From Cupriavidus sp. WKF15 (GTDB taxonomy: Bacteria > Pseudomonadota > Gammaproteobacteria > Burkholderiales > Burkholderiaceae): a stretch of DNA of 64,000 bases. Both the position numbers and the translations under genes were made by a program. Position 1 is the first letter of the stretch. Each line of letters begins with the position of its first letter. Of this stretch, positions 25,947 through 33,883 are shown in pieces. The stretch is from assembly GCF_029278605.1 (NCBI RefSeq), contig NZ_CP119573.1:2662645-2726644 (forward strand), read 5' to 3'. Under the pieces are notes generated by a model. It saw only the letters and a program-made list of their open reading frames with translations. It had not been told where the DNA came from and made no database searches.

Positions 25947-27305
25947 TCAGTCCAGGCGATAGGCCTTCCGATACTCCGGCATCGTCACCTGCCAACCCAG
26001 GCCCCGTTCCACCCGCTGGCGCAGCGCATCGCTGGCATCCGGCTCGCCATGGACAATGAATACGCGCCGCGGCTGCACATGGAATCCGCTGAGCCAGGTC
26101 ATCAGTTCATTCGCGTCCGCGTGCGCCGACAGTCCCTGAATCTGCGCAACGGCGGCGCGGATTGGAACGTCCTTGCCATGGATACGCAGTTCGCGCTGTC
26201 CACCCGCGAGCGCCGCGCCGCGCGTGCCGGGGGCCTGGAAACCTGACAGCAGGATGGTGCAGCGCGGGTCGGTGCCAAGACTGGCCAGGTGATGCAACAC
26301 GCGCCCGCCAGTCGCCATGCCGCTGCCGGCCAGGATCACCTTGGATGTGTGGTCCTGGTTGAGCCAGGCTGACTGTTCCATGCTTTGCACCGGGATCGGC
26401 AAGGCGCATACCGCTGCGCAGGTCGCGCGATTGATCCGGAGTTCGTCAGGATGCAAGGCAAAGATCTGGGTCGCATCGATGGCCATCGGGCTGTTGAGGT
26501 AGATGGGAATGTCGGGCATGCGCCTGTCCTCGATCAGCCGATGCAGGCAGTACAGCAAGGCCTGCGTGCGCCCAACCGCGAAGGCCGGGATAACCAGGCT
26601 CCCGCCCCGGCCCAGCGTGTTGTCGACAACCTTGGCCAACGCATCCAGCGGATTCTCGTCCGGATGGACGCGGTTGCCGTAGGTCGACTCGACCAGCAGG
26701 CAGTCCGCCTGGCGGACGAATTCCGGAGGCCGCATCACGATGTCTTGCTGCCTGCCCAGGTCGCCCGAGAAAACGATGCGCTGCCCGGCCACGTGCAGTG
26801 TCACCGCGGCGGCGCCAATGATGTGCCCGGCGTGGTGGAACTCCGCTTCAATATCCGGCGTGACCGCAAACCGCGCACCAAATGGCTTGGGCTCAAGCCG
26901 GCGCAGCGCACGCGCGGCATCTGCGCTGGTGTAGAGCGGCAGGGCCGGCCGATGGCGCGAGAATCCCTTGCGATTGGCATAGGCTGCGTCCTCCTCGGCA
27001 AGCGCCGCGCTGTCGGGCAGCAGGATGCCGCATAGTTGCGCGGTTCCCATGGAGCAGAACACCGTGCCGCGAAAGCCGTTGCGCACGAGCAGCGGCACAT
27101 AGCCGCTGTGGTCGATATGCGCATGCGTCAGGATCACGGCATCCAGGTTGGCGAGGTCCACGGGGAGTGGCTCCCAGTTGCGCAATCGAAGCGACTTGAA
27201 GCCCTGGAACAGCCCGCAATCCACCATGACGCGGCTGCGTCCAGTGTCGAGTACATATTTCGAACCTGTGACGGAGTCCGTGGCACCGAGGAATAGGAGC
27301 TCCAC
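25947..27305 (-). CDS. Beta-CASP metallo-beta-lactamase-fold protein (RNA-processing type)
   Basis: This 452-residue protein begins at a GTG at 27305 behind AAGGGGG; the family normally starts ELLFLGATDSVTGS, which supports this choice. Metal site HAHIDH (His61, His63, Asp65, His66), the signature SGDLGR and a beta-CASP region with the C-terminal HGEPDASDALRQRVE are present. Relatives (CPSF-73-like, Ysh1) cut RNA. In proteobacteria this subgroup occurs with usp and other low-oxygen genes, role unproven. It is 11 bp downstream of a usp gene, so it is co-transcribed. Confidence 0.8.
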   Translation of the reverse strand: MELLFLGATDSVTGSKYVLDTGRSRVMVDCGLFQGFKSLRLRNWEPLPVDLANLDAVILTHAHIDHSGYVPLLVRNGFRGTVFCSMGTAQLCGILLPDSAALAEEDAAYANRKGFSRHRPALPLYTSADAARALRRLEPKPFGARFAVTPDIEAEFHHAGHIIGAAAVTLHVAGQRIVFSGDLGRQQDIVMRPPEFVRQADCLLVESTYGNRVHPDENPLDALAKVVDNTLGRGGSLVIPAFAVGRTQALLYCLHRLIEDRRMPDIPIYLNSPMAIDATQIFALHPDELRINRATCAAVCALPIPVQSMEQSAWLNQDHTSKVILAGSGMATGGRVLHHLASLGTDPRCTILLSGFQAPGTRGAALAGGQRELRIHGKDVPIRAAVAQIQGLSAHADANELMTWLSGFHVQPRRVFIVHGEPDASDALRQRVERGLGWQVTMPEYRKAYRLD

Positions 27306-27316
27306 TACGCCCCCTT

Positions 27317-28147
27317 TCAATGGGAAAGCAGCAGCGGCACAGGACAAGCGCGCATCAGGCTACGGGTCGTCCCGCCCATGATCAGCTCGCGGACACGCCA
27401 GTGACCGTAGCCACCGGCCACCAGCATCCCGGCGTCCAGCGTCTGCAATGCTTCGAGGATCACGGTCCCGACCGGCTCCGCGGTTTGTTCGGTATGGACC
27501 CCGGCAATGACGCCATGCCGCCTCAGATAGTGCCTCAGGCCGGCAACTGGCTCGCTGTTCGCGTCCGGGCTTCCCTTCTCATCCCAGACGGCGAGAATCG
27601 TCACCTTGCCGGCACACAGCAGCAGCGGCATGGCGTCGGCGACCGCGCGTGCCGCTTCACGGCCGCCATCCCAGGCGATTACCACATGTCCGCCGTGCAG
27701 CCGCGCGGGTTGTGGCGGCACGAGAAGCACCGGGCGGCCGGCATTCAGCAGCACCTGCTCCGCGATCCGCTGCATCTCGCTGTCCCCGGGGGGCAGCATG
27801 CCTGCCAGAACGATGATGTCGGCAACGCGTCCTTCCTGCGCGAGTACCCAGCCGGGTTCATCCTCCACGACATGGTGCGTGAACGGCGTGCCGTGCGCCG
27901 ACCGGGCGACTGTTTCACTAAGCAGTTCGCCGGACGCGGCGGTGTGCGCAAGGCGTCTGCGGCGCGCCCGCTCGGCGTGGCTTGCGGCCTCCTCACCAGC
28001 GCGGAAAAGCGGGCCCAGACTGACGCCGGTTGCGCTGACGCCAACCAGATGTCCGCCAAAACGCGCCGCGAGTTCGGCGGCCATCCGGATGCGCGCCTGA
28101 CAGCCCGCATCGCTACCGAGCGCGACCAGCACAGTCCTGTATTCCAT
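27317..28147 (-). CDS. Tandem-domain universal stress protein (UspA family), divergent first domain
   Basis: This 276-residue protein starts at the ATG at 28147 behind AAAAGGA. It contains two Usp repeats: the first starts YRTVLVALGSDA, the second starts HVVIAWDGGREAARAV and ends GGYGHWRVRELIMGGTTRSL, keeping a Gx2Gx9GG nucleotide loop. Such proteins support survival under energy limitation. It is 38 bp downstream of another tandem usp gene and directly upstream of the beta-CASP gene; all three are on the minus strand and probably form one operon. Confidence 0.85.
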   Translation of the reverse strand: MEYRTVLVALGSDAGCQARIRMAAELAARFGGHLVGVSATGVSLGPLFRAGEEAASHAERARRRRLAHTAASGELLSETVARSAHGTPFTHHVVEDEPGWVLAQEGRVADIIVLAGMLPPGDSEMQRIAEQVLLNAGRPVLLVPPQPARLHGGHVVIAWDGGREAARAVADAMPLLLCAGKVTILAVWDEKGSPDANSEPVAGLRHYLRRHGVIAGVHTEQTAEPVGTVILEALQTLDAGMLVAGGYGHWRVRELIMGGTTRSLMRACPVPLLLSH

Positions 28148-28185
28148 GGCCTGTCCTTTTCAGATGACTGGATTGGTGTTCTCCG

Positions 28186-29025
28186 TCAATGCGACAGAAG
28201 CACCGGTACGGTCATCGACGCCAGGATCGTACGCGTCACGCCGCCAAGGACCAGTTCGCGCACCCGTCCATGCCCGTAGGCACCCATGACGATCAGGTCC
28301 GAGCCCAGGTCCGCAGCCCGGGACAGCAACATCTCTCCCGTATCGTTGCCGACGTCTGTCTCGATGTCATGGAGTTGCGCCTGCACGCGATGCCGGCTCA
28401 GCCACTCGACCGCATATCGCGCGGGAGAAAGCCAAAGGTCGGATGAGACGTCCGGCTTGCCCCACGAGACCACGTCCACCGACTCCGCGCGCCGCAGGAA
28501 GGGCAAGGCGTCGTGAATGGCCCGGGCAGCTTCCCGGCTGCCGTTCCAGGCAACCAGGATGGTCTTGCCAACCTTGGGAAACGCGCCCGCATAGGGCACG
28601 ACCAGGGCCGGCCGTCCGCACTGCAACACCACGGACTCGACGAAATGAGGGTCGTCGAACGCCTCGTTGTCCGCCGGATCACGCTGGCCCAGAACGATCA
28701 GGTCCGCCGCGTGGGCATCTCCCTGTACGGTAGCCGCCGTTGCCCACTCGGTCGTACGCCACTCGGTCGGGATGACAAGCCCGTCCGTTGCGCCCAGGAA
28801 TGCCTGGCGAGCCATTTCACCGGCATGACGTTGCCACTCCTTGTAGGAAGCCAGGTAACGGTCACCGTCCATCAGGTAACGGGTTGACCTTGGCTCCGGC
28901 TCTCCCAAGGCCAGCAAGCCAATCAGCGTTGCCTGATACTCCACCGCCAGTTGGACGGCGAGGTGCAGACGCTGGTGCATGTGGCGGCTGGCGTCGAGGT
29001 GAACCATGATCGTCGCGTAGTCCAT
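28186..29025 (-). CDS. Tandem-domain universal stress protein (UspA family)
   Basis: This 279-residue protein starts at the ATG at 29025 behind CAAGGAG. Two Usp domains are present: the first starts MDYATIMVHLDASRH, the second starts KTILVAWNGSREAARAIHDA and ends MGAYGHGRVRELVLGGVTRT with the ATP-binding loop. The C-terminal half is nearly identical in pattern to the usp at 30554-31390, suggesting duplication. It heads an operon and has an FNR-like box 68 bp upstream of the start. Confidence 0.88.
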   Translation of the reverse strand: MDYATIMVHLDASRHMHQRLHLAVQLAVEYQATLIGLLALGEPEPRSTRYLMDGDRYLASYKEWQRHAGEMARQAFLGATDGLVIPTEWRTTEWATAATVQGDAHAADLIVLGQRDPADNEAFDDPHFVESVVLQCGRPALVVPYAGAFPKVGKTILVAWNGSREAARAIHDALPFLRRAESVDVVSWGKPDVSSDLWLSPARYAVEWLSRHRVQAQLHDIETDVGNDTGEMLLSRAADLGSDLIVMGAYGHGRVRELVLGGVTRTILASMTVPVLLSH

Positions 29026-29092
29026 GGAGAAGCTCCTTGTAGCGGCATGGCAGAGCCGCCCTTGCAATCTAGACGCCAGCGCCAGCCTGGAC

Positions 29093-29106
29093 TTGTCACA
29101 CATCAA
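29093..29106. promoter_or_regulatory. FNR/Anr-like box TTGTCACACATCAA
   Basis: Two mismatches, both in the left half. It lies 68 bp upstream of the minus-strand usp (28186-29025). A related site with the same ACACATCAA core sits at 29151-29164, facing the divergent usp. Confidence 0.5.
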
Positions 29107-29150
29107 GCTTCATGGCGAAGGCCCACCGGTTGCCAGACGCAAGCGCCCGT

Positions 29151-29164
29151 TTGACACACATCAA
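29151..29164. promoter_or_regulatory. FNR/Anr-like box TTGACACACATCAA
   Basis: A single mismatch to TTGAT-N4-ATCAA. It lies about 90 bp upstream of the plus-strand usp at 29253, in the divergent promoter region. Confidence 0.6.
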
Positions 29165-29252
29165 GCCGGTCTTCCCCGCGCAGCCTAGCCTTGATTCATG
29201 CCGACCGGTGCCTCCGCTGTCAGCCTGGCTCCCTGTCTCGAGAGGTCTCAGC

Positions 29253-29708
29253 ATGTATCAGCGAATCCTCGTGGCTGTCGATGGCAGCCAGTCAGCCTCG
29301 CTCGCGGTCGACCAGGCCATCATTCTTGCCAAGGCGACCGGCGCGGAAGTCAAGGCGCTGTTCGTGGTGGATGACAACGATCTCTTCCTCGACTTGAAAT
29401 ACAGCGATCCGACAGACCTACTGGAGAAGGTCATGACCTACGGCCAGGCGACCCTGACCAGGACAGTGGACCGCTTCCGGGCCGCCGGGATACCTGGCGT
29501 GACACACCTGATCGAGCGCACGAACACTCTCGGACTGGTCGCCGACACCATTGCCGCGGAAGCCGACAAGTGGAAGGCCGACCTGATCGTGCTCGGGACG
29601 CATGGGCGGCGTGGCTTTCGGCGCACGGTGATGGGAAGCGTGTCCGAAGGCGTTATCCGCAGGACATGCTTGCCAGTCCTTCTGACCCGAAGCGAAGTGG
29701 AACGCTGA
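29253..29708 (+). CDS. Single-domain universal stress protein (UspA family)
   Basis: This 151-residue protein starts at the ATG at 29253 behind GAGAGG. It has the Usp fold: YQRILVAVDGSQSASLAVDQ at the N-terminus and the ATP-binding loop GTHGRRGFRRTVMGSVSE near the C-terminus, matching Gx2Gx9GS, so ATP binding is expected. It is divergent from the tandem usp, with an FNR-like box about 90 bp upstream. DUF1488 and CBS genes follow on the same strand. Confidence 0.9.
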   Translation: MYQRILVAVDGSQSASLAVDQAIILAKATGAEVKALFVVDDNDLFLDLKYSDPTDLLEKVMTYGQATLTRTVDRFRAAGIPGVTHLIERTNTLGLVADTIAAEADKWKADLIVLGTHGRRGFRRTVMGSVSEGVIRRTCLPVLLTRSEVER

Positions 29709-29739
29709 CGGGTCAATGACCTGAACGAAGGGTGCTGTC

Positions 29740-30018
29740 ATGAGTCAGATCGTCTTTCTCAACACCGAGCCGGCTTATTGCCCCGGAGGTCCAAGCCTGC
29801 AATGCGCGGCGCAGATAGATGGGTGTCATGCGTCATATGAGATAACAGCGGAGGCGCTGGAAGACCACTTCGGCGCCCGCTCCTATCTCCGTGAAGACCT
29901 CATCCCCGCCTTCCTGAACCATCGCAAGACGATCGAGGGAGTTGCTCGCGGCGTGTTCGAGATGACCGGCGCCTGTCACATCGTCCTGCATAGCGGGCAC
30001 TTCCGGTTTGCCGCGTAG
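29740..30018 (+). CDS. DUF1488-family small protein
   Basis: This 92-residue protein starts at the ATG at 29740 with GAAGGG upstream. It has the DUF1488 core (ASYEITAEALEDHFGARS) and is predicted soluble and cytoplasmic. The function of this family is unknown; members turn up in Burkholderia/Cupriavidus stress loci. It is 31 bp after the usp gene and 54 bp before the CBS gene, in a likely three-gene operon. Confidence 0.7.
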   Translation: MSQIVFLNTEPAYCPGGPSLQCAAQIDGCHASYEITAEALEDHFGARSYLREDLIPAFLNHRKTIEGVARGVFEMTGACHIVLHSGHFRFAA

Positions 30019-30072
30019 ACGACGTCATGCCGCAGGCGCACAAGGGGCGAAGCGCGTGGGAGGGAACGAAAG

Positions 30073-30543
30073 ATGAAAGTCGACGAGATCTGTTCACGCG
30101 GCGTGACTCACATTGCCATGACCGGCGGCCTTCATGAGGCTGCAAGGCTCATGCGCGACCACTGTGCCAGCGCACTGCTCGTCACGGATGGCATGCCGGG
30201 CCGGCTGTACGTCAGGGGACTGGTGACGGATCGGGACATCGTTGTCCATGGCCTCGCCGACGCTGACGGCTTCAGCGACAAGACCGTGGCCTCGGTCATG
30301 ACGCAAGGTGTTCTTTCGATCGAACGGGACGCCCATGTAGGCGAAGCGCTGCGCACCATGCTCGCCCACGGCGTCCGGAATCTCGCGGTGGTAGGCGAAG
30401 ACCGCGCGCTATTGGGGGTACTGTCCATCGATGAAGTCATCTGCGCGCTGGTTTCGGATATGGCCCTGGTGGCAGGCATCTTCCAGCGCGCGCGGACTGG
30501 CGACGCGCGCCATACCGAGCAGCCGCGCCTCTACCTTTTCTAG
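30073..30543 (+). CDS. CBS-domain pair protein
   Basis: This 156-residue protein starts at the ATG at 30073 behind GGGAGGGAACGAAAG. It is built of two CBS motifs (about residues 8-62 and 75-130; VRGLVTDRDIVVHGLAD and ALLGVLSIDEVICALVSDMA) that form a Bateman module binding adenine nucleotides. No catalytic domain is attached, so it is a regulator or energy sensor. It is probably co-transcribed with the upstream usp and DUF1488 genes and convergent with the next usp. Confidence 0.85.
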   Translation: MKVDEICSRGVTHIAMTGGLHEAARLMRDHCASALLVTDGMPGRLYVRGLVTDRDIVVHGLADADGFSDKTVASVMTQGVLSIERDAHVGEALRTMLAHGVRNLAVVGEDRALLGVLSIDEVICALVSDMALVAGIFQRARTGDARHTEQPRLYLF

Positions 30544-30553
30544 GATGCTGTTT

Positions 30554-31390
30554 TCAGTGCGAGAACAGCACCGGGACCGTCATCGATGCCAGCAAGGTCC
30601 GCGTCACCCCGCCCAGCACCAGTTCCCGCATGCGTCCGTGCCCGTACGCCCCCATTACGATCAGGTCCGCATCGAAATCCGCTGCCCTGGACAGCAGAAG
30701 TTCACCGATTGTCAGGTCGGATCCGCCCGGGCCATGCTCGACTCCCACGGTCACGCCTTGTTGCTCGAGAACACGTGCCGCGTGTCCCACCGGTGTGGCA
30801 TCGGGACGCATTTCCTTGGCCGCAGTCGGCGCGCTCAGAATGCGCGCCTGTGCCCCCGCGATAAGTGGCAAGGCGTCATGCAGGGCTCGCGCGGCTTCGC
30901 GGCTGCCGTTCCAGGCGATCATCACGCGGGCGCCTGTCGCGGAGAAACTTCCGGCGCAGGGAACTACCAGGACAGGCCGGCCGCTCTCCAGCAGCAAGGC
31001 TTCGAGAATCTGTCGCGCGACGGGCCCCTCGGTGCCGTTCTCATCGTACTGGCCAGCCACGATCAGGCCGGCCTCGCGCGATTCACGCAGCACTGTCGAC
31101 AGCGTATCGTGCTCCGCAGCGCGCCACTCGGCGCCGGCGGACAATTGCTGTGTCGACTCACAGAATGCCTGACGCACGCGCTCCCTGACCAGCCGGCGCC
31201 GCTGCATGTCGTCTTCGACAAACTGCCTGGCATTCTCCATCAGGTAAAACCAGGCGGGGTCGGGGATGAAACCCGCAAACAGCCCTATCAGGGGACACAT
31301 ATTGGATTGCGCCAACTGCGAAGCCAGCGCCAGACGCTGGTCGGAAGCCTTGCTGCCGTCCAATTGAACCAGAATGCTGCTGTAGCCCAT
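30554..31390 (-). CDS. Tandem-domain universal stress protein (UspA family)
   Basis: This 278-residue protein starts at the ATG at 31390 behind AAGGAGTG. The first Usp domain starts MGYSSILVQLDGSKASDQRL; the second starts RVMIAWNGSREAARALHDAL and ends MGAYGHGRMRELVLGGVTRT with the Gx2Gx9GG loop. The last 30 residues differ little from the usp at 28186-29025, so the two are paralogues. It is convergent with the CBS gene (10 bp apart). A weak FNR-like site is 151 bp upstream. Confidence 0.88.
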   Translation of the reverse strand: MGYSSILVQLDGSKASDQRLALASQLAQSNMCPLIGLFAGFIPDPAWFYLMENARQFVEDDMQRRRLVRERVRQAFCESTQQLSAGAEWRAAEHDTLSTVLRESREAGLIVAGQYDENGTEGPVARQILEALLLESGRPVLVVPCAGSFSATGARVMIAWNGSREAARALHDALPLIAGAQARILSAPTAAKEMRPDATPVGHAARVLEQQGVTVGVEHGPGGSDLTIGELLLSRAADFDADLIVMGAYGHGRMRELVLGGVTRTLLASMTVPVLFSH

Positions 31391-31540
31391 GTTCACTCCT
31401 TCACGCCAGAGCGGGCCTGACCATGACCTGGCTCCGACTGCTGCCTGGCCAGGAGAACTGGCAGGCTGGTTTTCGCTCTGACCCCGCTGGCTAACGCGCA
31501 GCACCTCACAACTACACTAGGTCGCACGCGCCGCCAGGAG

Positions 31541-31554
31541 TTGGGCTGGATCAA
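31541..31554. promoter_or_regulatory. Weak FNR-like site TTGGGCTGGATCAA
   Basis: Perfect right half-site ATCAA, left half with two mismatches. It is 151 bp upstream of the minus-strand usp. The left half is poor, so it is a weak call. Confidence 0.3.
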
Positions 31555-31654
31555 GTTATTCACTGACGACTGCACTGACCAGCCAGAGTCGGGTACGCGA
31601 AGAGGGCGCCCAGCCACGATCGTCCTGCAAGGCCGCATCGACTGAGCACGCGGA

Positions 31655-31668
31655 TTGACATGCATCAA
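31655..31668. promoter_or_regulatory. FNR/Anr-like box TTGACATGCATCAA
   Basis: One mismatch to TTGAT-N4-ATCAA. It is 190 bp upstream of the plus-strand usp at 31858, which leaves room for a long leader. Confidence 0.55.
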
Positions 31669-31857
31669 TGCCGGGGCGGTTTGGCTTCCTACGATCCAGT
31701 CATGGTCAGGGAGAGCGATTCCCGGCAGACGGTGTTGACCCTGCGCGGGCGGGCGAAAGCGGCAAGATCGCCTCATGGACGGGTGTCGCGTCCGTACCCT
31801 ATCGTCACCACGGCGGCTCGTGAGCAGGCAGGGCTTCCCACTTGTAGGAGACTGAGC

Positions 31858-32301
31858 ATGTACTCAAAGATTCTGGTTGCCATTGACGGCAGTGAGTGTG
31901 GCGAGCGGGGCCTGGAAGAGGCGATCGGCGTGGCACGCGCCTGTGACGCGGAACTGGAAATTGTCCACGTCATTGACGGCGGCTATGAGTTGGCGGAAGT
32001 GCGGGCCGGGCTGGTCAGGGAAGGACACAAGCTTCTCGCGCAGGCACAGGCAAGAGCCGAATCAAGCCAGGTGCGCAGCCACGCGATCCTGATCGACGAG
32101 ATCCTGGCGATGGGTGACGTCGGCAACCAGATCCGGAAGATCGTGGAAGACAGCCACGCCCAGCTCGTCGTGATCGGAACACACGGCCGCAGCGGGATCC
32201 GTCGCATGCTGATGGGCAGCGTGGCTGAAAGCCTCGTACGCCATTGCAGCGTACCGGTCCTGCTTGTCAGGGCTCATAAGGACACCGAGGCTGCGTCCTA
32301 G
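31858..32301 (+). CDS. Single-domain universal stress protein (UspA family)
   Basis: This 147-residue protein starts at the ATG at 31858 behind TAGGAGACTGAGC. It begins YSKILVAIDGSECGERGLEE and carries the nucleotide loop GTHGRSGIRRMLMGSVAE (Gx2Gx9GS). It is the fifth usp in five kilobases. It precedes a DoxX-type membrane protein by 60 bp on the same strand, and the two may be co-transcribed. Confidence 0.9.
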   Translation: MYSKILVAIDGSECGERGLEEAIGVARACDAELEIVHVIDGGYELAEVRAGLVREGHKLLAQAQARAESSQVRSHAILIDEILAMGDVGNQIRKIVEDSHAQLVVIGTHGRSGIRRMLMGSVAESLVRHCSVPVLLVRAHKDTEAAS

Positions 32302-32361
32302 CCGGCTGTGTCGGTCCCGGCGACGGCTTCGCTGACGCTCATTCGATTTCGGAGTACGGTC

Positions 32362-32787
32362 ATGTCCACGACCACCATTTCCATCACGCCGACAACCGCT
32401 TCGCGGCTCTACTCGGTCGGCCGGGCCCTTCTTGGCTCGCTCTTCCTGATCTCCGGTTTCCTGAAAATGGGCAGCTTTGCGGGCTACTCCGCCTGGATTG
32501 CCAGCGCTGAACTGCCGTTACCGAATCTGCTGTTAGTGCTGACCATCCTGATCGAGATTGGTGGCGGCTTCGCCCTCATTTCGGGTTGGAATGCGCGGTG
32601 GGGCGCGCTGCTCCTTGCACTGTTCCTGGTGCCCACGACGGTGATCTTCCATGGCTTCTGGCGCGCCGATTCCGCAGACGTGATCAACCAGATCAACCAC
32701 ATTCTGAAAAACGTCTCGATCCTGGGCGGTATGCTGGTTGTATTCACGGTTGAGTCAACGCGGAACCGGAACGGACCCGCGGCCTGA
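32362..32787 (+). CDS. DoxX/DoxD-family inner-membrane protein
   Basis: This 141-residue protein starts at the ATG at 32362 behind GGAG. About four membrane helices are seen (residues 16-36, 55-75, 80-100, 115-132), with the family pattern RALLGSLFLISGFLKMGSF and a final VINQINHILKNVSILGG. DoxX relatives are small quinone- or redox-linked membrane proteins; the role here is unknown. It closes the stress block downstream of a usp gene. Confidence 0.82.
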   Translation: MSTTTISITPTTASRLYSVGRALLGSLFLISGFLKMGSFAGYSAWIASAELPLPNLLLVLTILIEIGGGFALISGWNARWGALLLALFLVPTTVIFHGFWRADSADVINQINHILKNVSILGGMLVVFTVESTRNRNGPAA

Positions 32788-32864
32788 CCGATGGCTCAGG
32801 AGCAGCTGGGCGTGCTGCGGGCGCCAGATGCCCGTGCGCGGCCAATTCTTGTGATTTTTCCTAT

Positions 32865-32892
32865 CTCAATGACCGATGGTTCATCCATTGAG
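32865..32892. promoter_or_regulatory. Inverted repeat upstream of the marR gene
   Basis: CTCAATG (32865-32871) and CATTGAG (32886-32892) form a perfect 7-bp inverted repeat with a 14-bp spacer, about 120-150 bp upstream of the MarR start. It is a possible regulator-binding site. Confidence 0.35.
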
Positions 32893-32900
32893 TCAATTTG

Positions 32901-32915
32901 ATATCAGCCTACCTG
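32901..32915 (+). promoter_or_regulatory. Motif ATATCA-N2-CTACCTG shared with the ech promoter
   Basis: The 15-bp stretch matches the one at 45914-45928 upstream of ech in 13 of 15 positions. It lies 97 bp upstream of the MarR start and is a candidate binding site for that regulator. Confidence 0.45.
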
Positions 32916-33012
32916 CAAATCGCATATCATTGACAGCTTGGAAACGCCTACGCGATTGCCTTGACTGGCCCCCTTGAGGAAGGGCGGCACCGAGGCAGGA
33001 CAGATTACAAGA

Positions 33013-33516
33013 ATGAGACGCCAGACCATGAAGGCATCCCGGGCGCAGACGCCCGAGAAGACGAGGGAGGGGGCGCCGTCGCCGGCGCAGGCACCTGCGG
33101 CGCTGCCCAGTCGGTTGCCTTACCTGATTGGACGTACCGACCGAATCGTCAAGCGCCGCCTGGGCGAGGTGCTGGCCCCGCACGGGCTGACCCTACCGCA
33201 GTTCACGGCGCTCTCCGTCTTGCACGCGCGCGGCCCGACCTCCAACGCGCAATTGGCCGAGCGCTCACTCATCTCGCCTCAGTCAGCCAATGAGGTGGTC
33301 AAGACGATGGAAGCGCGTGGCTGGATCGTGCGCCAGCCGGACCCTTTGCACGGGCGCATCGTGCTGCTCAGCCTCACCGAGAGCGCACGTGATTTGCTGC
33401 GGCAATGCGACGACACAGTTGCACAGATGGAGCGCGAAATGCTCGAGGGAATCGACGCCGCGCATGCGGTCATGCTGCACGAACTGCTGCAAAAGTGCGC
33501 GCGTAACCTGCGCTGA
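33013..33516 (+). CDS. MarR-family transcriptional regulator, probable ferulate regulator
   Basis: This 167-residue protein has a basic N-terminal extension and then the MarR winged helix (LGEVLAPHGLTLPQFTALSV, SLISPQSANEVVKTMEARGWI, and wing RQPDPLHGRIVLLSLTE). I chose the ATG at 33013 (AGGAC upstream); the ATG at 33028 is equally possible. MarR proteins such as FerR/FerC repress hydroxycinnamate operons and are released by aromatic CoA esters. A motif in its promoter recurs upstream of the ech operon at 45.9 kb, which supports that role by inference. It lies outside the van cluster on the same strand. Confidence 0.7.
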   Translation: MRRQTMKASRAQTPEKTREGAPSPAQAPAALPSRLPYLIGRTDRIVKRRLGEVLAPHGLTLPQFTALSVLHARGPTSNAQLAERSLISPQSANEVVKTMEARGWIVRQPDPLHGRIVLLSLTESARDLLRQCDDTVAQMEREMLEGIDAAHAVMLHELLQKCARNLR

Positions 33517-33647
33517 TATACGACCATTGCGCTGGCCGTCGATCTTGGGGTGGTCGTACTTGAGTGCGCATGGACCCAACGCCCTTTTTGCAAGCTTCTT
33601 GTTCGTGATGTCGAAGCGGTCTGCGTGCCTGGTTCCGGCTTGCCCGA

Positions 33648-33669
33648 GGGGTGCTTGCTGAAGCACCCC
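33648..33669. terminator. Hairpin downstream of marR
   Basis: Arms GGGGTGCTT and AAGCACCCC pair perfectly across a 4-base loop. It lies 130 bp beyond the marR stop. There is no T-run, so it is only a possible terminator. Confidence 0.4.
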
Positions 33670-33700
33670 CGCGCCTCAACGAGATCCACGCGAACCGTTG

Positions 33701-33710
33701 TTGTATCCAA
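33701..33710. promoter_or_regulatory. TTGTATCCAA, candidate VanR operator (distal)
   Basis: The same 10-mer recurs at 33819-33828. It differs in one base from the ATTGGATCCAAT core known for Caulobacter VanR, a GntR protein of the same pathway. Confidence 0.4.
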
Positions 33711-33818
33711 CTCGACGTCAGAGGTCCCTTCACACCCTGAAATCCAGGCAATTTTCCCCACGTTTACCCTTAGTTTTTCGATCTTTTCCTTGTCATCCTC
33801 CGGCAAGCTGAATACAGT

Positions 33819-33828
33819 TTGTATCCAA
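33819..33828. promoter_or_regulatory. TTGTATCCAA, candidate VanR operator (proximal)
   Basis: This copy lies about 56 bp upstream of the GntR start and overlaps a small palindrome ATACA-GTT-TGTAT (33812-33824). Position fits autorepression by the GntR regulator. Confidence 0.45.
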
Positions 33829-33883
33829 CAAAGCGATTAAAGGCCGCCTGGTCCTGCGCGGCTCGCCCCACGGAGACATCCTG

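Larger units (their letters stand above)
31391..31857. other. Long divergent intergenic region between two usp genes
   Basis: This 467-bp stretch holds no convincing gene. It contains two FNR-like sites, TTGGGCTGGATCAA at 31541-31554 (two mismatches) and TTGACATGCATCAA at 31655-31668 (one mismatch). It probably carries promoters for both flanking usp genes. Confidence 0.6.
33517..33883. other. Intergenic region upstream of the vanR-type gene
   Basis: This 367-bp stretch has no convincing gene; a minus-strand frame crossing it looks like a shadow or a faint remnant. It contains a perfect hairpin (33648-33669) that could terminate marR, and two identical TTGTATCCAA sites (33701-33710, 33819-33828) that are candidate operators of the GntR regulator. 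Confidence 0.55.

Noticed and set aside
25860..25960. Short hydrophobic minus-strand frame ending FLEPD downstream of the beta-CASP gene
   Set aside because: It overlaps the end of that gene in another frame and has only a TTG with no ribosome binding site; probably chance.
33283..33666. Minus-strand frame running from marR into the intergenic region
   Set aside because: Its first half lies in the vanR upstream region and its second half is antisense to marR; no family match by eye.
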